From Candidatus Bathyarchaeum sp. (GTDB taxonomy: Archaea > Thermoproteota > Bathyarchaeia > Bathyarchaeales > Bathyarchaeaceae), in assembly GCA_003096235.1 (NCBI GenBank), contig PIXT01000191.1:1-12661 (forward strand): a DNA stretch of 12,661 nucleotides, in the 5' to 3' direction. This document shows positions 7,094 to 12,478 of the stretch, in pieces (within the stretch, counting starts at the first letter, position 1; every line of letters starts with the position of its first letter). The notes beneath the pieces were generated by a model. It searched no databases. It was not told where the DNA came from and saw only the letters and a list, made by a program, of their open reading frames with translations. The translations under genes and the position numbers were made by a program.

Positions 7094-7123
7094 GGGAGCA
7101 CTCTAAGGGGAGACGATGCTCCC
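7094..7123 (+). repeat. Hairpin over a possible start site downstream of aldolase
   Basis: GGGAGCA (7094-7100) and TGCTCCC (7117-7123) are exact complements, giving a 7-bp G+C-rich stem with a 16-base loop. It begins 17 bp after the aldolase stop codon. No T run follows, so it is a poor terminator. Its 3' arm covers the ATG at 7116 and its loop carries AAGGGGAG, so it could cover or control a short downstream frame, or stabilise the mRNA end. Confidence 0.45.
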
Positions 7124-7205
7124 AAAATCAATGTACTCATCAGAGCAGCATTACGCAAGTATGTTCGTAGCCACGATTATGAAACATTTAGAATCTGTAG
7201 ACTAA
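7116..7205 (+). CDS. Possible 29-aa peptide after aldolase
   Basis: An ATG-to-TAA frame beginning MLPKSMYSSEQHY and ending MKHLESVD, 38 bp after the aldolase stop. GGGGAG sits four bases before the ATG, a fair ribosome site. The second half could form one amphipathic helix. Nothing identifies a family, and at this length chance is a real explanation. The start lies inside the hairpin at 7094-7123. Confidence 0.25.
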   Translation: MLPKSMYSSEQHYASMFVATIMKHLESVD

Positions 7206-7253
7206 CGAGCAAACGAATCAAAGGCACATTTATGGTTCTGAAGCTACAAACAA

Positions 7254-7259
7254 TTTTTT
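7254..7259 (+). terminator. Candidate T-run terminator of the aldolase transcript
   Basis: Six T residues at 7254-7259, with more T-rich DNA to 7292, lie between the convergent aldolase and membrane-protein genes. No stem is evident, which is normal for archaeal intrinsic termination. Confidence 0.35.
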
Positions 7260-7274
7260 GCCTACTTTTCCACG

Positions 7275-7826
7275 TCACTTGTTTACTTTTTTCACGTAAA
7301 CCGTTGCCACCATGCAGTCACCTAAGCGCTGGCAAATAATGCACTCTTGAGGAATTGGCGAATCTTTTGGACGACTTGACAAATACCCAAAATGGTGAAG
7401 ACATCCTGAAAAGAACCTGTCTTCACTTGCTGCAGCGTTTTCTTCTTTTGTCGCATATTTACCTGTTTTTACGCTTTTAGTCTGATTTTTAGCCTTCACT
7501 TTTTGAGATTTCATTAAGATATCCTGAGGCAATTCTACAGCGAGTATACGATTTCTGAGAAACAGCACTACTCCAGCAGCAAAAAGTGACACACCAATCA
7601 AAACGTAATGGATTAGCGCCATCCCTATTCCTAGACTGATAGATTCTCCTGTTCTGGAGCCAAAGAGTATGCTGCCGAGGTCTTTGTTCCAAACGGACAT
7701 ATCCGTCAATGCTAGCTGTCCGACCCATGCCAGAACAATAGCAGCAGAGACAAACAAAGCGAATATTATCAGATTTGGCATAGAACGTAGAAACTCAAAT
7801 TTTGACATTAGTGATTCGTCTGGCAT
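7275..7826 (-). CDS. Two-helix membrane protein with a Cys/His-rich cytoplasmic tail
   Basis: A 183-residue protein. Two hydrophobic segments at about 18-40 and 66-90 are joined by a polar loop containing two Trp, and are followed by a basic linker (103-128). The tail (about 138-183) has Cys142, His144, His145, Cys162, Cys165 and Cys171 in the arrangement GCLHHFGYLSSRPKD ... IPQECIICQRLGDC. This tail resembles a conserved archaeal module (C-x-HHFGYL ... P-x-EC-x2-C) found at the ends of small membrane proteins. A zinc or iron-sulfur site is likely, but its function is unknown to me. The start is supported by GAGG seven bases upstream and a TTTAAAAT box predicting an 18-base leader. It is convergent with the aldolase and is not in an operon. 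Confidence 0.85.
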   Translation of the reverse strand: MPDESLMSKFEFLRSMPNLIIFALFVSAAIVLAWVGQLALTDMSVWNKDLGSILFGSRTGESISLGIGMALIHYVLIGVSLFAAGVVLFLRNRILAVELPQDILMKSQKVKAKNQTKSVKTGKYATKEENAAASEDRFFSGCLHHFGYLSSRPKDSPIPQECIICQRLGDCMVATVYVKKVNK

Positions 7827-7865
7827 TTCTTTTCCTCACTCTAAATTTTAGCGTGATTTAGACTT

Positions 7866-7873
7866 ATTTTAAA
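7866..7873 (-). promoter_or_regulatory. TATA box of the two-helix membrane protein gene
   Basis: On the minus strand CC-TTTAAAAT is centred 43 bases before the ATG at 7826. A transcript starting about 26 bases downstream would carry an 18-base leader that includes the GAGG site at 7834-7837. Confidence 0.5.
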
Positions 7874-8029
7874 GGAGTATATAGTTTTGATGAATTCAAA
7901 ATATGGATGTTAACTATCTCCCAAGTTTTTGGTTTGGGAAATAAAATGAAAGCATTTAGGTACTATGTGACGGTGAAATTTTAGTTACTAGAAAGTGTTA
8001 AGTTTGCTCTAAAAATAAGCAAGCGGCAG

Positions 8030-8203
8030 TTAATGTTGGATTTTCAGTAGGTCTAGTTGGACGCTCATTGGGGAGGCTGCTAGGTTTCTTCCGCAGGCTG
8101 GGCATCTGCAGTTGTTTTTTGCTCGAATGTAGTATGGTGAAATGACTTCGCGTCCTGTGAATAGTGTTTTGCCGCATCCGTGGCAGGACATGGATACTGC
8201 CAT
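8030..8203 (-). CDS. 57-aa zinc-ribbon protein
   Basis: A small soluble protein beginning MAVSMSCHGCGKTLF. Cys7-x2-Cys10 and Cys34-x2-Cys37 (with an extra Cys32) form a zinc-ribbon knuckle pair, each followed by Gly, as in CHGCGK and CPACGR. Between them lies a 21-residue beta-like segment (TGREVISPYYIR). A longer TTG start at 8221 is possible. The ATG at 8203 is preferred because it lies one base after the stop codon of the upstream 41-aa gene, the arrangement of translational coupling. A zinc ribbon of this size could contact nucleic acid or a protein partner. I do not recognise a named family, and no catalytic residues are visible. Confidence 0.75.
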   Translation of the reverse strand: MAVSMSCHGCGKTLFTGREVISPYYIRAKNNCRCPACGRNLAASPMSVQLDLLKIQH

Positions 8204-8204
8204 T

Positions 8205-8330
8205 TTAGGCAACCAGCACAAAGTTTGTTTCTAGAAGGTTTTGGATTTCCTCGTATCTTTCTTCGTTTGCGAGGATTTGGATGTAACTTATCCTTTTGAT
8301 TACTTGTTCTTTGTAATTTATTTTATTCAT
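8205..8330 (-). CDS. 41-aa helical protein coupled to the zinc-ribbon gene
   Basis: A complete frame from ATG at 8330 to TAA at 8207-8205. It has a textbook ribosome site, GGAGG at 8338-8342, seven bases before the ATG. The peptide starts MNKINYKEQVIKRIS, continues with an acidic stretch (Asn-Glu-Glu-Arg-Tyr-Glu-Glu) and ends NFVLVA. It is charged and amphipathic, likely two helices, with no Cys and no membrane segment. Its stop codon is separated by one base from the ATG of the zinc-ribbon gene, so the two are read from one transcript and translation is probably coupled. A TTAATAAA-like box at about 8367-8376 would give a leader of about 16 bases. The family is unknown; a helical partner of the zinc ribbon, in the manner of a toxin-antitoxin or adaptor pair, is one untested idea. 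Confidence 0.7.
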   Translation of the reverse strand: MNKINYKEQVIKRISYIQILANEERYEEIQNLLETNFVLVA

Positions 8331-8337
8331 TGTTTTG

Positions 8338-8342
8338 CCTCC
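8338..8342 (-). promoter_or_regulatory. Ribosome site deciding the 41-aa gene
   Basis: GGAGG on the minus strand, seven bases before ATG 8330. It is the main evidence that this short frame is translated; the rest of the local sequence is AT-rich and would not produce it often by chance. Confidence 0.65.
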
Positions 8343-8453
8343 GATTGTTACTGCATTTTGCTGATTTTTTTATTAAGGCTGGCGCTGAAACGACATATAG
8401 AATCGGGGAGAGAGAGTAGTGAAACTAAAGGGCTAAAGTGAAACTGTTTGGTC

Positions 8454-8500
8454 GGCTTCTGAGCCACAGATGCATCGCTAGGTAAATAGCGACAAAAAAA
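8454..8500 (-). terminator. T-run and stem-loops downstream of the DUF1508 gene
   Basis: Read on the minus strand, seven T residues (8500-8494) occur 34 bases after the stop codon at 8534. A stem TCGCTA/TAGCGA (8475-8480 with 8487-8492) and a small GGCT/AGCC stem (8454-8457 with 8462-8465) follow. The T run is probably the terminator; the stems lie beyond it and their role is unclear. Confidence 0.45.
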
Positions 8501-8533
8501 GAGAGATAGAGGGTTGGTTTGTCACTAGAAGTG

Positions 8534-9298
8534 TTATTGTTTTTTTCTGAGGTAAAAGAGTACTCTGATTTTGTATGTGTCTGTTTGTGATGGATGATGT
8601 TTTGTTGTTCCTTTGAATCGGGCATAAACCTCTACGGAGTCATCCCACCAGTCTTGCTGTTTTGCTTTCCAGTCAATCTTGAAGGCGCCGTCTGCACCGG
8701 TCATCCCAGAGACAAGCAGGTCATCACCCATAAACGACCTGTCTTTTTCGTAGATGCCGATTTCTGCGTTTGCTATTCCTTTACAGGTGTCAGTATGGGT
8801 TAGTTTTCCTTCAAACGTTACTATCGAATTCAAATCTACGCTAGTGGGAGGGCACATCATCTCAAGAGTAGTAGTTCCTGCATCAGCAGATGGTACCGCA
8901 CAAACTTCTTTTGATGGCATTATTTGTCCTGTGGTTAAATCTTCTATGTTTGCGTTGCAGCTCCTTTTCACTGCTTCAATTCCATTCATACAGCCCTGTT
9001 TGGTTTCGTATGCTTCACTTGCAGCGATTATCTCTCCATTAGGTGCACTCAGATTAAACCTGAATTTTGAAGCCACATCAGTAAAAAGCTCATATTTGGG
9101 ATTTGGCAGCACTTTTGCTCCAATTGTTTTGTCTTCTATTTTGGAGCCACAGTTCTTTTGTACCGATTTTACGCCGTTAATGCAACCTGCTTTGCTTTCG
9201 TATGCTTCACTGACAGCGACTATTTTGTTGTTTGCGGCACGAAGTCGAAATCTGAATTTTCCTGCGGTGTCCTTGTATACTTGATATATTTCGGTCAA
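8534..9298 (-). CDS. Tandem DUF1508 (YegP-like) protein with a beta-sandwich tail
   Basis: A 254-residue soluble protein. Two DUF1508/UPF0339 repeats are clear: FRFRLRAANNKIVAVSEAYE (15-34), continuing SKAGCINGVKSVQ (35-47), and KFRFNLSAPNGEIIAASEAY (78-97), continuing ETKQGCMNGIEAVKR (98-112). Each has the strand, turn and Gly-Cys-x-Asn-Gly-helix pattern. Residues 145-246 look like an Ig-like or transthyretin-like beta sandwich (LNSIVTFEGKLTH, then ADGAFKIDW). DUF1508 proteins are small and of unclear function; this fusion is not one I recognise. There is no signal peptide or membrane anchor, although the tail resembles domains often found outside cells. The start codon is TTG at 9298, with AGGGGA eight bases upstream, and the first DUF1508 strand begins at once, so a longer N-terminus is unlikely. 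Confidence 0.85.
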   Translation of the reverse strand: MTEIYQVYKDTAGKFRFRLRAANNKIVAVSEAYESKAGCINGVKSVQKNCGSKIEDKTIGAKVLPNPKYELFTDVASKFRFNLSAPNGEIIAASEAYETKQGCMNGIEAVKRSCNANIEDLTTGQIMPSKEVCAVPSADAGTTTLEMMCPPTSVDLNSIVTFEGKLTHTDTCKGIANAEIGIYEKDRSFMGDDLLVSGMTGADGAFKIDWKAKQQDWWDDSVEVYARFKGTTKHHPSQTDTYKIRVLFYLRKKQ

Positions 9299-9672
9299 AA
9301 TTTTTCCCCTGTTACATATTGAGTGTCCTAATGTTTAACATTTTTGATGTGGTTTCAGATTTGTGTTAATTGTCCATGTTACCGTAAAAACTGTTCTTGT
9401 AATTCAAACATGGATTAAAGAAAACAAGAAACTACAAAAAATATGCGAGATAATTCTTTGTGGGCAACGAATTCAAAAAAGCGTGTAAAACGTTTTTGTT
9501 GTTCCATTGGAAACATTCGGGTTCAGGTATATATTGGGATAATATGTGTAGCGTCAAAAATAAAAGTAAAAGTGTAATGCTGTAGAGACGAGCCCCTTTT
9601 TGCTAAACTAAACTAAACTAATTTAGCATAGCCAGATTGTTTGTTGTGGGCGTTCTATTTTTGGGCACGTCA
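9299..9672. other. Intergenic region upstream of the DUF1508 gene
   Basis: Contains the ribosome site and an AT-rich promoter-like stretch for the DUF1508 gene near 9330-9345. It also holds a 10-bp palindrome (AAAACGTTTT, near 9487-9496) and the hairpin with CTAAA repeats at 9601-9628. Two short open frames (44 codons on +, 33 codons on -) lack ribosome sites and are not accepted. No tRNA or other known RNA is recognisable. Confidence 0.5.
9601..9628. repeat. CTAAA tandem repeat enclosed by a 7-bp inverted repeat
   Basis: TGCTAAA (9601-9607) and TTTAGCA (9622-9628) are exact reverse complements. Between and overlapping them the unit CTAAA occurs three times in tandem (9603-9617), followed by CTAAT. 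It lies 45 bp downstream of the minus-strand membrane gene's stop codon (9673) and could form its transcript end. There is no T run on that strand. Confidence 0.5.
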
Positions 9673-9942
9673 CTATTTTGCATCAGTTGTTTCTACTTTG
9701 ACAACTACTTCTTTTGGTCCTTGCATTTTATCGTAAAGCATCTTTGCAACGCTGAATACGATCCAAATGATTATTCCGTAGATTACACCGTTTATGATTC
9801 CCGATACTGCGCCTTCATAACCCGTTCCGATTAGGTCTGGGATGTACTCGTCTACTATCATAGCTCCAGGGGGTATAGATGCTGCAAATGAAATCAACAG
9901 AAACAGGACAAATGCTATAACAAACACTACTCCTCCAATCAT
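9673..9942 (-). CDS. Small two-helix membrane protein
   Basis: An 89-residue protein starting MIGGVVFVIAFVLFLL. Hydrophobic segments lie at about 2-22 and 45-66, separated by a loop with Pro-Pro-Gly and acidic residues (DEYIPD). A short charged tail ends EVVVKVETTDAK and is probably cytoplasmic. The family is unknown. The ATG at 9942 is preferred over the GTG at 9945, because the strong site GGAGGTGA (9947-9954) leaves four bases before the ATG but only one before the GTG. A TTTTAA box at 9984-9989 predicts a transcript start near 9961. The ribosome site is embedded in a 7-bp inverted repeat described separately. It is monocistronic by position. Confidence 0.75.
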   Translation of the reverse strand: MIGGVVFVIAFVLFLLISFAASIPPGAMIVDEYIPDLIGTGYEGAVSGIINGVIYGIIIWIVFSVAKMLYDKMQGPKEVVVKVETTDAK

Positions 9943-9943
9943 C

Positions 9944-9968
9944 ACTTCACCTCCCTCTCCCGTGAAGT
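9944..9968 (-). promoter_or_regulatory. Inverted repeat overlapping ribosome site and probable transcript start
   Basis: ACTTCAC (9944-9950) and GTGAAGT (9962-9968) on the + strand are exact reverse complements with an 11-base spacer. On the coding (minus) strand the arm next to the start codon takes in the last four bases of the ribosome site GGAGGTGA, while GGAG lies in the loop. If transcribed, this could hide the site; if transcription begins near 9961, it is better read as a DNA operator over the initiation region. Confidence 0.5.
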
Positions 9969-10126
9969 ATGCGTTCTGTGTTCTTAAAACCTTTGAAAGA
10001 ATTGCTACATTTTTCTAGTGTTATGTTCTTTTTTTACATTCAATGAACATTTTTTATGTTTAGTAAATATTCATTAGTTTTTATTAATAGATAGTTATTG
10101 TACTTTTCTTTTGTGAGTACTGAAAG
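9969..10126. other. AT-rich spacer between the Cys-rich and membrane-protein genes
   Basis: Carries the TTTTAA box (9984-9989) of the downstream membrane gene and several AT-rich inverted repeats, such as GAACAT/ATGTTT around 10043-10062. No gene is seen. Confidence 0.4.
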
Positions 10127-10267
10127 TTAAATAACTGGTTTAAAGTTTGAACAATCAACAGTCATATTGAGGCATTTTCTGGCGCATCCACATGTATTGA
10201 TGCAGTTTTCTTTTTTTAGCGTCTTTAGACAGTTAACGCAGATTCTGTTTAGTTCACGTCCAAGCAT
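10127..10267 (-). CDS. 46-aa cysteine-rich protein (seven Cys)
   Basis: A complete ATG-to-TAA frame. The peptide starts MLGRELNRICVNCLK. Cysteines are at 10, 13, 22, 26, 28, 32 and 39 (spacing C-x2-C-x8-C-x3-C-x-C-x3-C-x6-C), with Lys/Arg between them and no hydrophobic segment. Seven Cys in 46 residues, regularly spaced, strongly suggests a metal-binding mini-protein (zinc or iron-sulfur) and is hard to obtain by chance. No Shine-Dalgarno site precedes the ATG. Upstream in-frame TTG codons at 10279 and 10291 are alternative starts, with a stop codon just before them. A TTTTAA-type box at about 10304-10314 fits a short leader. It is transcribed away from the tRNA thiolase gene, with the two starts about 90 bp apart, which invites but does not prove a functional link. 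No family is recognised. Confidence 0.6.
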   Translation of the reverse strand: MLGRELNRICVNCLKTLKKENCINTCGCARKCLNMTVDCSNFKPVI

Positions 10268-10301
10268 TCTTGGCTGCAAACGGTTAAGCAAGTATTTTCA
10301 A

Positions 10302-10316
10302 AGCCCTTAAAAGAAT
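10302..10316. promoter_or_regulatory. Shared divergent promoter element
   Basis: CCCTTAAAAGAAT at this place reads as a TATA-like box on both strands (TTAAAAG on +, CTTTTAAG on -). It is about 50 bases before the thiolase ATG (10358) and about 42 before the Cys-rich ATG (10267). A second + strand candidate is TTTAT near 10329. Confidence 0.35.
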
Positions 10317-10357
10317 GGAGAGTTTAGGTTTATCGACCAAAATGTTGGTGTGAAAGC

Positions 10358-11296
10358 ATGACCCTGTGCACATTATGCAAAAGAAGAGACGCAATTTTTT
10401 ATCGGGCATATTCTGGGGAAAACCTTTGCACAGGATGCTTCTGCAAGAGTGTAGACGACAAGGTGCGCAAAACCATTTCTAAATATGAAATGTTTGGTCA
10501 ACAAGACAAAATCATGTTGGGCGTTTCCGGAGGCAAAGATAGTGTCACATTGTTGCATATTCTTTCAAAGATTGAGAAAGCGTTTCCAAATGTTTACTTG
10601 TGCGCAGGCACAGTTGATGAAGGAATACGCAACTACAGGGACGAGGCGCTAAAGATTGCAGAAGAGAACTGCCGAAAGCTTGGTGTAGACAATGTTGTTG
10701 TGTCGTTCAAGGATATGTTTGGCTATGAACTGGACGAAATCGTAGCATTAACCAAAAAGAGGGGCGATAACGGTTTGACGCCCTGCAGCTACTGTGGAGT
10801 GCTCAGAAGAAAGGCTCTTAACATTATGGCTCGCGATGCTGGCGTGAACAAGCTGGTTATTGGTCACACTCTTGATGATGAAACACAAACTATGCTTCTG
10901 AACATTGTTCATGGTGATCCGTTGCGGATTGCGCGGGCAAAGCCTGTTTTGAATGTTATTCATCCAATGCTTGTGCAGCGCGTGAAACCGTTTTGTTTGG
11001 TGCCGGAAAAAGAGGTTGTGATGTATGCGTATCTTAAGGGTATAGAGTTTCAGTGTATTGATTGTCCTTACGCTCAAACTGCATTAAGAAATGACCTAAG
11101 AGACATGCTCAAGCGCATGGAACACAAACATGCTGGAACATTATACACAATTTATAGTTCTATCGAAAAGCTCAGACCAGCTATAGAAGCCACTGCAAAA
11201 GAGCCAAAACTAAATGACTGTAAACTGTGTGGCGAACCAACAGTAAGCGACCTGTGTAGAGCATGTCAGATGTTAGAGGAAATCCGTGTTTTATAA
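10358..11296 (+). CDS. ttuA: tRNA 2-thiolation enzyme, TtuA/Ncs6 (Ctu1) family
   Basis: A 312-residue PP-loop ATPase that activates a tRNA uridine by adenylation and replaces its oxygen with sulfur. An N-terminal zinc finger uses Cys4, Cys7, Cys24 and Cys27. The ATP loop is SGGKDS (57-62). PCSYCG (Cys143, Cys146) with either Cys233 or Cys236 in CIDCPYA forms the three-Cys site that holds a 4Fe-4S cluster in TtuA. A C-terminal zinc finger has Cys288, Cys291, Cys300 and Cys303. Length and order match the archaeal family. Whether it makes s2U at position 54 (TtuA) or 34 (Ncs6/NcsA) cannot be told from sequence by eye. The sulfur usually comes from a ubiquitin-like carrier (SAMP/TtuB), which is not encoded nearby. 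GGTG in the leader supports the start. The Dcd-family gene follows after 59 bp. Confidence 0.92.
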   Translation: MTLCTLCKRRDAIFYRAYSGENLCTGCFCKSVDDKVRKTISKYEMFGQQDKIMLGVSGGKDSVTLLHILSKIEKAFPNVYLCAGTVDEGIRNYRDEALKIAEENCRKLGVDNVVVSFKDMFGYELDEIVALTKKRGDNGLTPCSYCGVLRRKALNIMARDAGVNKLVIGHTLDDETQTMLLNIVHGDPLRIARAKPVLNVIHPMLVQRVKPFCLVPEKEVVMYAYLKGIEFQCIDCPYAQTALRNDLRDMLKRMEHKHAGTLYTIYSSIEKLRPAIEATAKEPKLNDCKLCGEPTVSDLCRACQMLEEIRVL

Positions 11297-11355
11297 TTTG
11301 GATTATAGAAAAGTTCTTTTTGTTCAACAGTTATCATGAAAGGCTGTGAATTTCC

Positions 11356-11802
11356 TTGACTATACTCTCTGACAACGAAATACTGGAGTACCTTAAAACA
11401 GGAGAAATTAAGCTTGAACCCAATGACTTGGATGCTTGTTTGAATCCTGCAGGATATGACTTAAGGTGCTCCAAAGAGGTTATATTGAAGCCTAAACAGC
11501 ACGTGCTAGTTGCGACTATGGAAACTGTTGAGTTGGGCTTGAATGTGGCAGCGTTCATGCATATTCGTTCATCGCTTGCCAGGGAAGGGGTCATAGGAAG
11601 TTTTGCTGTTGTAGACCCTGGTTTTCGTGGACAACTTACATTACATCTTCATAACGTCAGCAACAAAGAAATCACATTAGCCGAAGGGGAACGTATAGTG
11701 CAGATAGTTTTTCACATTCTTGCAAGCTCCGCAAAGAAAGGATATAACGGTTCATACCAAAACAGCAAAGGAATAGTCTCAAGCAAAAGAAGCGAACAGT
11801 AA
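11356..11802 (+). CDS. dcd: dCTP deaminase/dUTPase family protein
   Basis: A 148-residue trimeric-fold nucleotide enzyme. Family motifs are ILSDNEIL (3-10), PAGYDLR (31-37), HIRSSLAREG (69-78) with the substrate-binding Ser72 and Arg76, DPGFRGQLTLHLHN (87-100), GERIVQIVFHIL (111-122) and YNGSYQNSKGI (130-140). Deaminases of this family have a catalytic Glu two residues after the strand that follows DPG (the VLEF of E. coli Dcd); here that position is His97. The protein may therefore be a dUTPase or a changed-activity member instead of a deaminase. It keeps dUTP low and supplies dUMP if so. The start is TTG: a stop codon lies three codons upstream, and the family N-terminus begins right there. 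It is short compared with E. coli Dcd but normal for archaeal members. A T run at 11828-11833 follows. Confidence 0.88.
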   Translation: MTILSDNEILEYLKTGEIKLEPNDLDACLNPAGYDLRCSKEVILKPKQHVLVATMETVELGLNVAAFMHIRSSLAREGVIGSFAVVDPGFRGQLTLHLHNVSNKEITLAEGERIVQIVFHILASSAKKGYNGSYQNSKGIVSSKRSEQ

Positions 11803-11827
11803 CCAAACAGGCACATAGAAGAAACAG

Positions 11828-11833
11828 TTTTTT
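11828..11833 (+). terminator. T-run after the Dcd-family gene
   Basis: Six T residues 26 bases downstream of the stop codon, followed by more T-rich sequence and no strong stem; a plausible archaeal terminator. Confidence 0.4.
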
Positions 11834-11903
11834 GTTGTTGCTTGAAATTTCAGAAAAACGGTTGTTTAGTCTGGAAAAAACAGAGGTTAGAGAATGGAGC
11901 TAG

Positions 11904-11919
11904 TTAATCAACTGATTAA
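11904..11919. repeat. 16-bp palindromic site, copy 1
   Basis: TTAATCAACTGATTAA: arms TTAATCA and TGATTAA are exact complements around AC. It overlaps the stop codon of the small membrane gene (11908-11910). It matches copy 2 at 12251 in 15 of 16 positions. Confidence 0.6.
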
Positions 11920-12150
11920 TTTTGTTGATAGGTTGAGTGAAAATTTTCTTTTACCCGCCAAATAGCCTATTGAGGCTCCGACAGTGGGGGCTATAACGTT
12001 CATGATGATTGTAACCTCTAAAGCCCCTAAATAATGACTTGTAGCAAATCCCGTAGGTAAGGTGATAATCATGAATAAGAATAGAGTTGCAAATGGCGCC
12101 AACAAAGCTCCAACTAGAATTAATGCTATTCTGGTTTTTAGCTTATACAT
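11908..12150 (-). CDS. Small two-helix membrane protein flanked by palindromes
   Basis: An 80-residue protein starting MYKLKTRIALILVGALL. Membrane segments lie at about 7-31 and 45-66; the end is a basic tail (GKRKFSLNLSTKLIS). A GASIGYLAG stretch closes the second helix. The family is unknown. An ATG nine codons upstream (12177) gives a longer form. I prefer 12150 because GTGAT lies four bases before it and the strong TATATAAA-type box at 12194-12205 predicts a transcript start near 12173, inside the longer version. It is monocistronic. Two near-identical 16-bp palindromes bracket the gene. Confidence 0.7.
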   Translation of the reverse strand: MYKLKTRIALILVGALLAPFATLFLFMIITLPTGFATSHYLGALEVTIIMNVIAPTVGASIGYLAGKRKFSLNLSTKLIS

Positions 12151-12193
12151 TTCTATCACGATGTCGTAATATATCATACATCATGTTATCTGC

Positions 12194-12205
12194 TTTATAT
12201 AAAAA
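12194..12205 (-). promoter_or_regulatory. Strong TATA box of the palindrome-flanked gene
   Basis: TTTTTATATAAA on the minus strand is the clearest TATA element in the window. Its centre is about 50 bases before the ATG at 12150, giving a leader of roughly 23 bases that includes the GTGAT site. Confidence 0.55.
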
Positions 12206-12220
12206 TATCGCGTATTAATT

Positions 12221-12242
12221 GTTGATTTTCAGAGAAAACAAC
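12221..12242. repeat. Imperfect stem-loop upstream of the TATA box
   Basis: GTTGATTTTC (12221-12230) pairs with GAAAACAAC (12234-12242) around AGA, apart from one unpaired A. It lies between the TATA box and the palindrome at 12251, about 20 bp from the former. Confidence 0.4.
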
Positions 12243-12250
12243 TATTCGGC

Positions 12251-12266
12251 TTAATCAATTGATTAA
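12251..12266. repeat. 16-bp palindromic site, copy 2
   Basis: TTAATCAATTGATTAA is a perfect palindrome over all 16 bases. It is about 46 bp upstream of the TATA box of the small membrane gene, in a place where an activator or upstream regulator could bind, and pairs with copy 1 at the gene's 3' end. Confidence 0.6.
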
Positions 12267-12316
12267 ATGACCGTAGAAAGCCAGAAACGTAAAGGCTGTT
12301 TTCAACAATCTACCTC

Positions 12317-12332
12317 TAGTAGCATTCTACTA
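12317..12332. repeat. Perfect 6-bp stem with four-base loop
   Basis: TAGTAG (12317-12322) and CTACTA (12327-12332) are exact complements around CATT. An ATG (12333) follows directly and begins an 11-codon frame of no clear meaning. Confidence 0.35.
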
Positions 12333-12478
12333 TGAATGATGAAGATTTGGATAGTTTAGTTTTGTAGATTGCGGGCTACCAAAATCAGGGTAAAGAACAA
12401 TGATACAAGGATTCATGATGGAAATTCGGGGATTGGTGTTGTTTTGAGGTAGTCTTCATATGGCTAAGGAATTAATCC

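Larger units (their letters stand above)
12151..12478. other. Gene-poor, palindrome-rich spacer
   Basis: Holds the TATA box and three inverted repeats listed separately. The rest (12333-12478) has several very short frames broken by stops in all readings; it may be decayed coding DNA, but no parent gene can be named. Confidence 0.4.

Noticed and set aside
8425..8625. Minus-strand 66-codon frame overlapping the end of the DUF1508 gene
   Set aside because: It is a shifted frame of the DUF1508 C-terminus that continues into a T-run and stem-loops; no ribosome site.
8754..9284. Plus-strand 176-codon frame
   Set aside because: It is the antisense of the DUF1508 repeats; its apparent internal repeat simply mirrors those repeats.
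9443..9577. Plus-strand 44-codon frame with two adjacent Cys
   Set aside because: No ribosome site, no neighbour support, and no recognisable pattern; judged chance.
9601..9628. CTAAA repeats as a CRISPR or telomere-like array
   Set aside because: Units are five bases and only three copies with no spacers, so neither interpretation fits.
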